From Oceanospirillaceae bacterium (GTDB lineage Bacteria; Pseudomonadota; Gammaproteobacteria; Pseudomonadales; Balneatricaceae), in NCBI GenBank assembly GCA_013215505.1, contig JABSQZ010000004.1, forward strand, positions 1 through 64,000: DNA of 64,000 bases. Direction: 5' to 3'. The translations under genes were made by a program, and so were the position numbers. The notes beneath the pieces were generated by a model that searched no databases, had not been told where the DNA came from, and saw only the letters and a program-made list of their open reading frames with translations. Of this stretch, positions 56,915 to 64,000 are shown one piece after another (the stretch's first letter is position 1; each line of letters starts with the position of its first letter).

Positions 56915-57388
56915 ATGGAAAAAATCGCAGTTTTTGTCGATGTACAAAACATTTACTATACAACCCGGCAGGCCTACCAGCGGCAATTTAATTATCGGAA
57001 TTTCTGGAAATCAATCAGCTGCAGGGCTGAAATCGTAACAGCAATCGCCTACGCCATTGAAAGCGGTGACAGTGGCCAGTTTAAATTCCAATCGGCGCTA
57101 AAACATATAGGTTTCCAGGTAAAACTAAAACCTTATATTCAGCGCGCAGATGGCAGCGCTAAAGGTGACTGGGATGTCGGCATTACTATAGATATCATGG
57201 AAATAGCCGCCACTGTCGACAAAATAGTACTGCTGTCCGGGGATGGAGACTTTGCGATGCTACTGGAGAGAATATCAGCCAAGACAAAGGTTAAAACAGC
57301 GGTTTATGGCGTCCCTCAACTGACCGCAAAGTCGCTGATCGATGCCTGCGATCAATTCTATGCTATCACTCGCGAAGACTTATTATAG
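56915..57388 (+). CDS. NYN (LabA/DUF88) domain protein
   Basis: A 157-residue PIN-like fold protein of the NYN class. VFVDVQNIYY near residue 7 holds the first acidic residue and the Asn, KGDWDVGITIDIMEIA the second acidic cluster, and VLLSGDGDFAMLL the third. Together they form a metal-dependent nuclease site, so an RNA-degrading role is plausible but unproven. The start is a good ATG and the stop is normal. No partner is adjacent; cyanobacterial LabA has a circadian role that should not be assumed here. Confidence 0.88.
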   Translation: MEKIAVFVDVQNIYYTTRQAYQRQFNYRNFWKSISCRAEIVTAIAYAIESGDSGQFKFQSALKHIGFQVKLKPYIQRADGSAKGDWDVGITIDIMEIAATVDKIVLLSGDGDFAMLLERISAKTKVKTAVYGVPQLTAKSLIDACDQFYAITREDLL

Positions 57389-57458
57389 AAACCAGAATAA
57401 CCCGGTAGCCAACCAGCAAGCTCCTGGTAGAAATGCTCTTTTATTAAATTTTAGACAT

Positions 57459-57498
57459 AAAAAAAGGCGAATCCCGAAGAATGCACCCTTTATTCGCC
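57459..57498 (-). terminator. Intrinsic terminator of the cold-shock gene
   Basis: On the minus strand GGCGAAT and ATTCGCC (57492-57498 and 57466-57472) form a stem, and an A-tract at 57459-57465 gives the U-run. It lies 27 bases after the csp stop. Confidence 0.85.
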
Positions 57499-57524
57499 CC
57501 TTAGGGCTCTATTTGCAGGCTAGA

Positions 57525-57731
57525 TTATAGCGCTACAATGTTCTCAGCTTGAGGGCCTTTCTGGCCTTGTGTAACTGTGAACTGGACCTTTTGGCCTTCA
57601 GCTAGAGTTTTGAATCCGTCACCAGCGATAGCGCTGAAGTGAGCGAAAACGTCTGGACCTGATTCCTGCTCGATAAAACCAAAACCTTTAGTTTCATTGA
57701 ACCATTTTACAGTACCAGTAGTAGTTGACAT
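57525..57731 (-). CDS. CspA-family cold shock protein
   Basis: A 68-residue OB-fold protein started at the ATG at 57731 ([20 protein letters not shown]), with AAGGA before it. The RNA-binding motifs KGFGFI (RNP1) and DVFAHFSAI (RNP2) are intact. It binds single-stranded RNA or DNA and melts secondary structure. The 580 bases upstream contain no gene, so the transcript probably has a long leader, as cold-induced csp genes do. Whether it is cold-induced cannot be told from sequence. Confidence 0.94.
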   Translation of the reverse strand: MSTTTGTVKWFNETKGFGFIEQESGPDVFAHFSAIAGDGFKTLAEGQKVQFTVTQGQKGPQAENIVAL

Positions 57732-57752
57732 ATGAAAATCCTTTAAATTCAA

Positions 57753-58312
57753 GAGTAAGTTTACCTTAATATAATATTAAGGCTATCGGCCGGAAATGTT
57801 GCTATTACTTATGAATATCATGACGAAGCATGAAGAACAGGACATCGCAATGGTACATAAATACGGAACTTATTTTCTAGCTAAGTGAATTATATACACC
57901 TTTTATCTGCGGTCAATATTGAAAAGATACTTTTTGCTTAAATATTTCGATTAAAAGCATTTAAATCAATTTTTTATATGCACAGCAGACAACTCAGATC
58001 AGCCTACAACAACTTGCTGAGTATTTTACACTTACACAGATAGCCCGCCAAATCGTCATTTCAGCTATAGATTTAATTTCATTAATAGCTTATTTATGTG
58101 GTAACTACAATCCAGTTGAGAATATATTTTGCAACATTTCATAACTCAACTATGATTAGCTTAAGTGGGGTATAGGTGATTGATTAATTATAACATTAGC
58201 GCTTGAAATTACGAAAAAAAGGTTTAATAGTACTTGTTCTCATAGGATTAATTTATCGCTAGTGGTATCATAAAATCCGGCTGCAAAAGGGACGGAGAGC
58301 CAGGGTTAAAAC
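57753..58312. other. 560-base divergent leader region
   Basis: This AT-rich region lies between the cold-shock gene (minus) and the HD-GYP gene (plus). It has room for a long structured csp 5' leader. I saw no clear cold-box motif, tRNA or reading frame. Confidence 0.45.
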
Positions 58313-58345
58313 ATGGCCCGATTTGAGAGGTTTAGGAGTTTTGAA

Positions 58346-59890
58346 ATGTATGATTTTTTGATTGATGACGTAGAGATTGATCAAACTGATGACACTGACA
58401 ACATATCACCGCCATGGAATATACTGATTGTAGATGATGAGCAATCAGTGCACGATGTTACCCGCTTTGCCTTAGATGATGTCAGTTTTGAAGGTCGTGA
58501 GCTAAATTTCATCTCCGCTCTTTCCGGCAAAGAAGCCAGAGAAGTCCTGTCGGCAAGAGATGATATTGCCATCGTCCTGCTCGATGTCGTGATGGAAACC
58601 GATACCGAAGGCTTAAAAGTCACTAAGTGGATCAGAGAAGACTTAAACAACTCATTGATACGTATTATTCTGCGCACCGGCCAACCAGGCCAGGCCCCCG
58701 AAAAACAAGTTATAGTCGATTACGACATTAACGATTATAAAAACAAAACTGAACTCACCTCACAAAAATTATTTTCCAGTGTTATCTCAGGTATTCGCTC
58801 CTATCGAGACCTCTCTGCGCTCAATCAAAATAGAATTGAATTAAAAAGGGTCATCAAGGCATCCTCACACATTTTCAAAGAGCGGTATCTGCACGAATTC
58901 ACCAATGGAGCTCTATTTCAACTAACCTCTCTGCTCTACTTAGAACCTAATGCCGCACTGGTTAACTCGACCGGTATAGCTGCTCTAGAGTCAGGACACA
59001 AAGTAAAAGTAGTGGCGGCCATAGGCGAGTATCAAAACTTAATTGGCGAAGAACCCGGAGATATAATCCCTGATACTGTGCTTGATCACTGGTTAAAGAA
59101 TACTGAATCCGGATATAGCATTATCAATCCCAATGAAGTCATAGTGTCATTTACCACCGATGATAATCACAAGAGCTTGCTCTATTTACATTCGCATAAG
59201 TTAATCACTGAAGACGCCAAAAATTTAATTGAATTATTTGTACAAAATATTGCCATAGCCCATGAAAATTTGCGTCTATGGCAGGAAGTAGAAGAGACCC
59301 AAAATGAAATCATTTCAATGCTCAGTGGCGCCGTTGAAACCCGATCTAAAGAAACCGGCAACCACATCATCCGCGTCTCTAAAATCTGCGAATTGTTGGC
59401 GACAAAATACGGTTTACCCGAAGATGAAATTTATGCCATTAAACTCGCCTCTCCCCTGCATGACATTGGCAAAGTAGGTATCCCCGATGTTATTTTGAAT
59501 AAGCCTGGCAAACATACTCCAGAAGAATGGGAGATAATGAAAACCCATTCCGAATTAGGCTCTCAAGTCTTAAGTGATTCCAAGCGCCCCATTATTCAAA
59601 GCGGTGCTATTATCGCTATGCAACACCATGAAAAATGGGATGGTTCAGGCTACCCCAAGGGACTCTCAGGCACAGACATCCATATTTTCGGACGCATTAC
59701 AGGGCTGGCTGATGTATTTGATGCACTCTGCTCTAAGCGCTGCTATAAAAATGCCTGGACGGTTGAGGAAACCATGGCGTTAATCCACGACCAATCTGGC
59801 AGTCATTTTGACCCGGATTTAGTCAAATTGCTGGAAGATAATTTGGCGGCTGTTCTGGAAATTCAAAGCCAGTATCAAGACAAGAACTAG
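58346..59890 (+). CDS. Response regulator with HD-GYP c-di-GMP phosphodiesterase
   Basis: A 514-residue protein. The ATG at 58346 has TAGGAG nine bases before it; the frame also opens at 58313. A receiver domain (about residues 23-155, phospho-Asp in IVLLDVVME) is followed by a DUF3369 region (about 165-310) and a C-terminal HD-GYP domain. The latter has HDIGKVGIPD with the metal HD pair, HHEKWDGSGYPKGL with the GYP triad, and normal further metal residues. It should break down cyclic di-GMP on phosphorylation, opposing the cyclase at 5.5 kb. No kinase is next to it. Confidence 0.93.
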   Translation: MYDFLIDDVEIDQTDDTDNISPPWNILIVDDEQSVHDVTRFALDDVSFEGRELNFISALSGKEAREVLSARDDIAIVLLDVVMETDTEGLKVTKWIREDLNNSLIRIILRTGQPGQAPEKQVIVDYDINDYKNKTELTSQKLFSSVISGIRSYRDLSALNQNRIELKRVIKASSHIFKERYLHEFTNGALFQLTSLLYLEPNAALVNSTGIAALESGHKVKVVAAIGEYQNLIGEEPGDIIPDTVLDHWLKNTESGYSIINPNEVIVSFTTDDNHKSLLYLHSHKLITEDAKNLIELFVQNIAIAHENLRLWQEVEETQNEIISMLSGAVETRSKETGNHIIRVSKICELLATKYGLPEDEIYAIKLASPLHDIGKVGIPDVILNKPGKHTPEEWEIMKTHSELGSQVLSDSKRPIIQSGAIIAMQHHEKWDGSGYPKGLSGTDIHIFGRITGLADVFDALCSKRCYKNAWTVEETMALIHDQSGSHFDPDLVKLLEDNLAAVLEIQSQYQDKN

Positions 59891-59963
59891 CGTTCGTCAA
59901 TCATTGCCAGTTTTTCTCTTGGCACTTTTTTTTGCAATTAGCTGGTCTGTCACAAATTTAAGA

Positions 59964-60278
59964 TCATAGATCGCAATAATGACTACTGGTTGTACAGTTC
60001 CAGCAATAATCAAAAGCCGCTCCATTAATTTCTGCACATTTCACACATTGCCAATCTGCTAGCTCCTTACTATTAAACACCGCCAGCAGCTTTTGTGCTC
60101 TCTCATAGTGCAAATCTTCTACAACCCAGAGCTCCAGCCAATTATCAATAGGCGGCAATTCTCCCACCCCAGCGCTGGAAAACTCGTTCTTTAAAAATAC
60201 TTTAATACTGGAAGCTTCGACAATATTTTTGGCATTTAATACGATCAAATTATTTGCATGCGTATAGATTAATTTCAA
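59964..60278 (-). CDS. DUF2007 protein with RanBP2-type zinc finger
   Basis: A 104-residue protein. A TTG start at 60278 is chosen: GAGGTG lies before it and it gives the family N-terminus (M)KLIYTHANNLIVLNAKN; the longer frame to 60332 overlaps a hairpin. Residues 1-75 are the DUF2007 (putative signal-transducing) fold with GELPPIDNWLELWVV. The C-terminus holds W-x-C-x2-C-x10-C-x2-C (WQCVKCAEINGAAFDYCWNC), a RanBP2-like zinc finger. Its function is unknown; a protein or RNA-binding regulator is possible. Confidence 0.82.
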   Translation of the reverse strand: MKLIYTHANNLIVLNAKNIVEASSIKVFLKNEFSSAGVGELPPIDNWLELWVVEDLHYERAQKLLAVFNSKELADWQCVKCAEINGAAFDYCWNCTTSSHYCDL

Positions 60279-60301
60279 ATGCACCTCACTGTTATTAGAG
60301 C

Positions 60302-60351
60302 AAAAAAATACAACCCCGCCTCTTGTTAACATTGACTGTTAACAAGAGGCG
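60302..60351 (-). terminator. Terminator of the PLP-enzyme transcript
   Basis: A 15-bp perfect stem (60317-60331 and 60337-60351, loop TTGAC) is followed on the minus strand by a U-tract from the A-run at 60302-60308. It ends the transcript of the cystathionine gamma-synthase-family gene before the DUF2007 gene. Confidence 0.85.
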
Positions 60352-60479
60352 CCTGTGGACAACAGAGCATCCTAATATCCAGGCATAAACCACAATTGAC
60401 CCACTATCAAGACAGAAACAGTCAGGTTACTGTGCAGGTCCACAGGCAGTTTTTAGCCTGCGCAGCAGCTGTCTGTTGC

Positions 60480-61751
60480 TTAGCCAAGCGCCTGGGCCAG
60501 ATCGCCCAGCAAACATTCACTCTCTTCAAGGCCGATAGACACTCTAAGCATGCCGTCGCTTATCTGCATCGCCTGTCTTTTTTGTGCACCCATTTCCCAA
60601 AAGATAGTATGAGCGACAGGGATTATCAAGCTACGAGTATCGCCTAAGCCTGTCGCTTTAATGAATACTTCCAATTTATCTACAAAATCCAAACATTGAT
60701 CAGCATCTACCAGCTCAAATGAAAACAACCAAGAGCCAGCTTTGAATAGACGACAGGCTTGCTGATAGGCATTGTGGTCTTCCAGCATTGGATAATAAAC
60801 CTTGGCAACTTTAGGGTGTTGTTGCAGAAAACGCGCCACTGTCAACGCCGTAGCACTGCTCCTCTGCATACGAATCGCCAGAGTTTCCAGCCCCAAACTT
60901 ATCTGATGCGCCGCATGAGAGGACAGCGTAGCCCCCATATCCCGCAGGCCCTTTTTTCTGATCTGCTGCAAGCCCCATTTACTGGCATCTCCCTTGCGGT
61001 AATTGACAAAAATGTTAGGATATTTTTGCCAATCATATAACCCCGTGTCTATCACCACCCCCCCTAATACTTGTCCCTGCCCCGCCGCAGACTTGGTCAA
61101 TGAGTGGATGACTAAAGATGCCTTAACGGATTTAGGTTTAAATAAATACGCTGACAAGATAGTATTATCAACCACATAGACAATGTTAAGCTGTTCACAC
61201 AACTCACCTATGGCCATTAAATCGGGAACTTGTGTACCTGGGTTGGCCACTGTTTCGACAAAGACAATTCGAGTATTGTCCTGGATTGCAGCAGCGACAT
61301 TCTGCACCGCTGTGGCATTCACTCTTGTGACAAGAATGCCTAAGTTTTCCAGAGTGTTAAAGAAGCTTGCGGTATTGCCAAACAAATGCTCTGAGACGAC
61401 TATATGGTCACCCGCTTTCACTAATGTCAGGAAGGTTGCGGCAATTGCGCCCATACCCGTTGCAAAAGCAACTGCTCCACAACCTTCTTCAATTTTCGCC
61501 AGCTTAGCCTCTAGTACCGCGGTAGTGGGTGTTCCCTGACGAGAATAGGGAGAGTTCCCTTTTGACTTACCCTGAAAAACATTAATCAAATCTGCAACTG
61601 AGTTATAGGTATATTGAGTGGACGGGTGTAGCGGATAGTGCACCCCGCCATTGGCATGCTCTATCATTCGGTCGAAATGCACCACATCAGCAGTAAAATA
61701 CGCTTCTTCGGTTGGCGGGTTTTGTAGGTCTGGTTGATCTATCTTTTTCAT
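60480..61751 (-). CDS. Cystathionine gamma-synthase family PLP enzyme
   Basis: A 423-residue fold-type I enzyme of the Cys/Met metabolism group. The cofactor Lys is in HSLTKSAAGQGQ (about residue 218), Asp in VDNTILS and the SRQGTPT segment binds the phosphate of the neighbouring subunit. The usual GGHG after the Lys reads AGQGQ, so this is a distinct subgroup. Reactions in the family are gamma-replacement or gamma-elimination (cystathionine synthase, O-acetylhomoserine sulphhydrylase, methionine gamma-lyase), and I cannot choose between them. It is followed by a strong terminator. Confidence 0.87.
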   Translation of the reverse strand: MKKIDQPDLQNPPTEEAYFTADVVHFDRMIEHANGGVHYPLHPSTQYTYNSVADLINVFQGKSKGNSPYSRQGTPTTAVLEAKLAKIEEGCGAVAFATGMGAIAATFLTLVKAGDHIVVSEHLFGNTASFFNTLENLGILVTRVNATAVQNVAAAIQDNTRIVFVETVANPGTQVPDLMAIGELCEQLNIVYVVDNTILSAYLFKPKSVKASLVIHSLTKSAAGQGQVLGGVVIDTGLYDWQKYPNIFVNYRKGDASKWGLQQIRKKGLRDMGATLSSHAAHQISLGLETLAIRMQRSSATALTVARFLQQHPKVAKVYYPMLEDHNAYQQACRLFKAGSWLFSFELVDADQCLDFVDKLEVFIKATGLGDTRSLIIPVAHTIFWEMGAQKRQAMQISDGMLRVSIGLEESECLLGDLAQALG

Positions 61752-62309
61752 ATTGCTGTAAATTCCCTGAATTAACGACTGCTGATATTAGTGCTTTGAC
61801 GAAGTGTTCAACAACTAAGGTATCAAATTAACATACGGCCAAGCATGCAATTGTTGTCAACAAAAATATGGCTTTTCACTTTATGGATCTGCTAGCTCTG
61901 CTTGCTATTAATGGCTTATTTTCTGGATAGCCCCGGGTTTAGCTGCTGTTGATATTAATCGTTTAGCAAAGTGTATGACATCTGTGAGAGCAGCAAGTTT
62001 CTACACCAGAATACAATACCCCTGAGAAATTAAGAACCAGAAGTTTAGATTGTTAATATCTAAGTAACAAGCAAATAAGTCAGATGCGATATTACCTTGC
62101 AGAGCATTCCACGATCCAGGCATCCCCTCAGTGGCAGGCTACCAACAGATATGCTAGAGCAACTATGCTGTTCGGTCTAATACAGTACCAATCGCTTTAA
62201 ATCCCGCTGAGAAAAAACCTAGCCTATTCGCATGTCTGCAAAGCTTATTATCTTTATCAGCTAAAGCTTAAGTGTGATTCCAGCAACCGGTTGACTATCG
62301 CCGCTTACC
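61752..62309. other. 558-base gap without a supported gene
   Basis: No gene of normal size is visible. A plus-strand frame of 38 codons (62086-62202) lacks a ribosome site and is not called. The region holds the cystathionine-family gene leader at one end and the MocR gene end at the other. No repeat or RNA was recognised. Confidence 0.4.
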
Positions 62310-63779
62310 CTAACAATCTGAAAAAACTGACGCCAAAGCCATTATCGCCCGCTGCTGTTGTTGCTGATTAAAACCTGCAAAGCCTATTACCAATCCCTGG
62401 CGCTTATTTTCACTGCTATAATAATGGGATAACGCTTTTACCCCCACCCCTAACTCTCTCGCCCGCCGACAAATCACCTCATCGCTGAATCCTGCAGCCA
62501 ATAGATACACACAGTGCATACCGCCATCACTGGGCACTAATTGTAGGTACCCAGAGAGGTGTTGTTCAACCAGTTGCTGCAACAGATTGCGACGCGAGAG
62601 ATACAATTTTCGCATCCGCCTGACATGGCTGGAAAAATGCCCGGCAGCCATAAATTGCGCCAGTGTCAACTGCGGTAAAATTGACACATCACCTTGCATT
62701 AACTGCTTAGCCAGGGTAAAAGGTCGAACTAATTGATCGGGCAATACCAGATAGCCAATACGGATTGACGGGTGCAATATGCGACTAAATGTTCCGGAGT
62801 AAATAACCCGTTGCTCAGTATCCAAACCCTGCAGGGAAGTTAATGGTGGGCCATCAAATCTAAATTCACTGTCGTAATCATCTTCAATAATCCATCCTCC
62901 CTGATCTGCTGCCCACTGCAGCAAAGCCAACCGACGCTGCAAACTTAACGTATGCCCCAGTGGATAATTTCTCGAGGGAGTAACCACTGCCAATTTCGCT
63001 AAATATTGTTTGTCTGGGGATAAATTAAAACCTTGCTCGTCACTCTCTATCAGTATTTTATTGGCACCTACCGCGTTAACGGCACCCTCGATACCAAAGT
63101 AACAAGGATCTTCAACAAAAACACCTTCACCTGGATTGAGCAACATTTGCAGGGACAAATAAATAGCTTGCTGGGAGCCAGAAAAAATCAGAATATTGTT
63201 ACTGTGGCACTTTACCCCTCTGACAATTTGTAAATAGGAAGCTATTTGCTCTCGCAGTTGTGCACAGCCAAGCCCTGAAGACACCAGTTGATGCTTCATT
63301 ACCCGCCCGGCATAATTTACCGCGCGCTGCCATTGCATCCAGGGAAACTCAGCTAAAGCAGGAATTGCTGGTTCTAACAAATATTTTGCATAGGGAATTG
63401 TGTGATGATCTTGCCAATTGAGCCTCTCAGCCAATTTAGAGAGTTTTTTCTCAGCTTTAAAAGAGCGACTGCTTGGAGTCTCGTCGGCACGGGGAAAAGC
63501 AATAGCCGCAGAGTGAGTGACAAAACTTCCAGAGCCAGGACGCGTTTCGATATAGCCTTCTGCCAGTAATAACTCAAATGCCGATTTTACTGTATTCCTG
63601 GATAATTTTAGCGACTGAGCCAGCGGTCGACTCGCAGGCAACTTCGCCCCCGCAATCATTTTTCCTTCGATAATACTCTGTCGCAGCGCTTTGAACAGCG
63701 CAATATAGCGGGGAATTTTTTCCTCTTGCAACAGTGGTAAAAACAACTCAGATGGAAATTCACTCTTGTTCAATTTCAT
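62310..63779 (-). CDS. MocR-type regulator lacking the PLP lysine
   Basis: A 489-residue GntR helix-turn-helix (residues 12-85, KLPASRPLAQSLKLSRNTVKSAFELL) joined to an aminotransferase-like domain (about 130-480). IIEDDYDSEFRF is present, but the normal Schiff-base Lys in GTFSK is Arg333 (SGTFSRILHPSIRIGYLV), and the PSHQxP motif reads PSRNYP. Thus covalent PLP binding looks impossible, although the fold is kept. MocR proteins sense PLP or amino-acid/amine adducts. The gene starts 30 bases after the pheA stop, in the same direction. The regulated genes are unknown. Confidence 0.88.
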   Translation of the reverse strand: MKLNKSEFPSELFLPLLQEEKIPRYIALFKALRQSIIEGKMIAGAKLPASRPLAQSLKLSRNTVKSAFELLLAEGYIETRPGSGSFVTHSAAIAFPRADETPSSRSFKAEKKLSKLAERLNWQDHHTIPYAKYLLEPAIPALAEFPWMQWQRAVNYAGRVMKHQLVSSGLGCAQLREQIASYLQIVRGVKCHSNNILIFSGSQQAIYLSLQMLLNPGEGVFVEDPCYFGIEGAVNAVGANKILIESDEQGFNLSPDKQYLAKLAVVTPSRNYPLGHTLSLQRRLALLQWAADQGGWIIEDDYDSEFRFDGPPLTSLQGLDTEQRVIYSGTFSRILHPSIRIGYLVLPDQLVRPFTLAKQLMQGDVSILPQLTLAQFMAAGHFSSHVRRMRKLYLSRRNLLQQLVEQHLSGYLQLVPSDGGMHCVYLLAAGFSDEVICRRARELGVGVKALSHYYSSENKRQGLVIGFAGFNQQQQQRAIMALASVFSDC

Positions 63780-63808
63780 AGCGTTTTACCTCTGCGATAG
63801 CTCACTTG

Positions 63809-64000
63809 CTAAGTCGCTCTAAGGTAGGAGCCCAGCACTCTGACTTTATATGCTTGTTGTATCTCAATTAATGCAGCCGCCACATTGGCATCTTGTTGGT
63901 GACCATCCAAGTCGATGAAAAAGTGGTATTTACCAAATTGCTGCCGAGTGGGCCTTGAAACGATTGAGGTCAAGTTGATCTGCCGCTTGGTAAATTTAGC
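63809..64000 (-). CDS. pheA: Prephenate dehydratase, C-terminal ACT domain (5' part outside window)
   Basis: Only the last 63 codons are present, open to the right edge. Segments INLTSIVSRPTRQQFGKYHFFIDL and VRVLGSYLRA, ending in TAG, are the ACT regulatory domain of prephenate dehydratase, including the ESRP-like motif (here VSRP) that senses phenylalanine. The enzyme makes phenylpyruvate from prephenate; whether this copy also has a chorismate mutase domain cannot be seen. MocR follows 30 bases later. Confidence 0.85.
   Translation of the reverse strand, partial: AKFTKRQINLTSIVSRPTRQQFGKYHFFIDLDGHQQDANVAAALIEIQQAYKVRVLGSYLRAT

Noticed and set aside
56915-57388. Circadian LabA function for the NYN protein
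   Set aside because: Only the nuclease-like fold is shared; nothing here suggests clock control.
62086-62202. 38-codon plus-strand frame in the gap before the MocR gene
   Set aside because: No ribosome site and no recognisable sequence.

Overview
The window is a 64 kb piece of a bacterial chromosome with mid-range G+C, densely packed with ordinary housekeeping and catabolic genes. The mnmA-hflD-purB string, rlmF, hspQ, dsbD, an SCO/PCu(A)C pair and a LiuR-type leucine operon point to a gammaproteobacterium, probably a marine heterotroph; that is inferred from gene content, and the order or genus cannot be fixed. There are no rRNA or tRNA genes, CRISPR arrays, intact insertion sequences or phage blocks that I can support. 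The first gene (flavin reductase) and the last one (C-terminal ACT domain of a prephenate dehydratase) are cut by the window edges.

Layout. 1-5154: flavin reductase and DoxX, then a LysR gene divergent from an Old Yellow Enzyme with an altered active site, then a two-gene operon of uncharacterised secreted proteins. 5490-8958: a CHASE-GGDEF cyclase, a possible gene remnant, a RES/Xre toxin-antitoxin pair and a small zinc-ribbon protein. 9039-12071: hspQ, GST, thpR, DCC protein, alpha/beta hydrolase. 12333-21294: LiuR operator, liuR-liuA-liuB-liuC-liuD-liuE and an acyl-CoA ligase, the full route from isovaleryl-CoA to acetoacetate and acetyl-CoA. 21368-25281: EamA exporter divergent from an Lrp regulator, nnrS behind a near-ideal NsrR-type palindrome, and an HDAC-family deacetylase. 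25497-29838: an orphan flagellin-like gene, a purine phosphoribosyltransferase, copper assembly proteins SCO and PCu(A)C, and a type Ic aspartate aminotransferase. 30208-34819: MATE exporter, then four minus-strand genes (orphan response regulator, unknown protein, KfrA-like coiled-coil protein, pentapeptide-repeat K+ channel).

35217-38324: LysR divergent from scoA-scoB, which can activate the acetoacetate made by the Liu pathway, then a NIF3-like protein. 38680-44750: an atypical GntR/FCD regulator, rlmF, a DOPA-dioxygenase-family protein, a GNAT acetyltransferase, ddl and dsbD. 45135-50648: DAHP synthase, moaE, mnmA, hflD, purB. 50723-55454: an Aot-like basic amino-acid transport locus (AotO-like hydrolase and ATPase on minus; binding protein and two permeases on plus). 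55680-60278: AlkC-type DNA glycosylase, NYN nuclease, cold-shock protein, REC-HD-GYP protein, DUF2007 zinc-finger protein. 60480-64000: a cystathionine gamma-synthase-family enzyme, a MocR regulator lacking the PLP lysine, and the end of pheA.

The most unusual items are the MocR protein with Arg in place of the Schiff-base Lys, the OYE lacking its second His/Asn, the orphan flagellin, the 32-35 kb cluster, the secreted two-gene operon, and the nnrS operator. Start codons were moved where a Shine-Dalgarno sequence or the family N-terminus clearly favoured an internal start.
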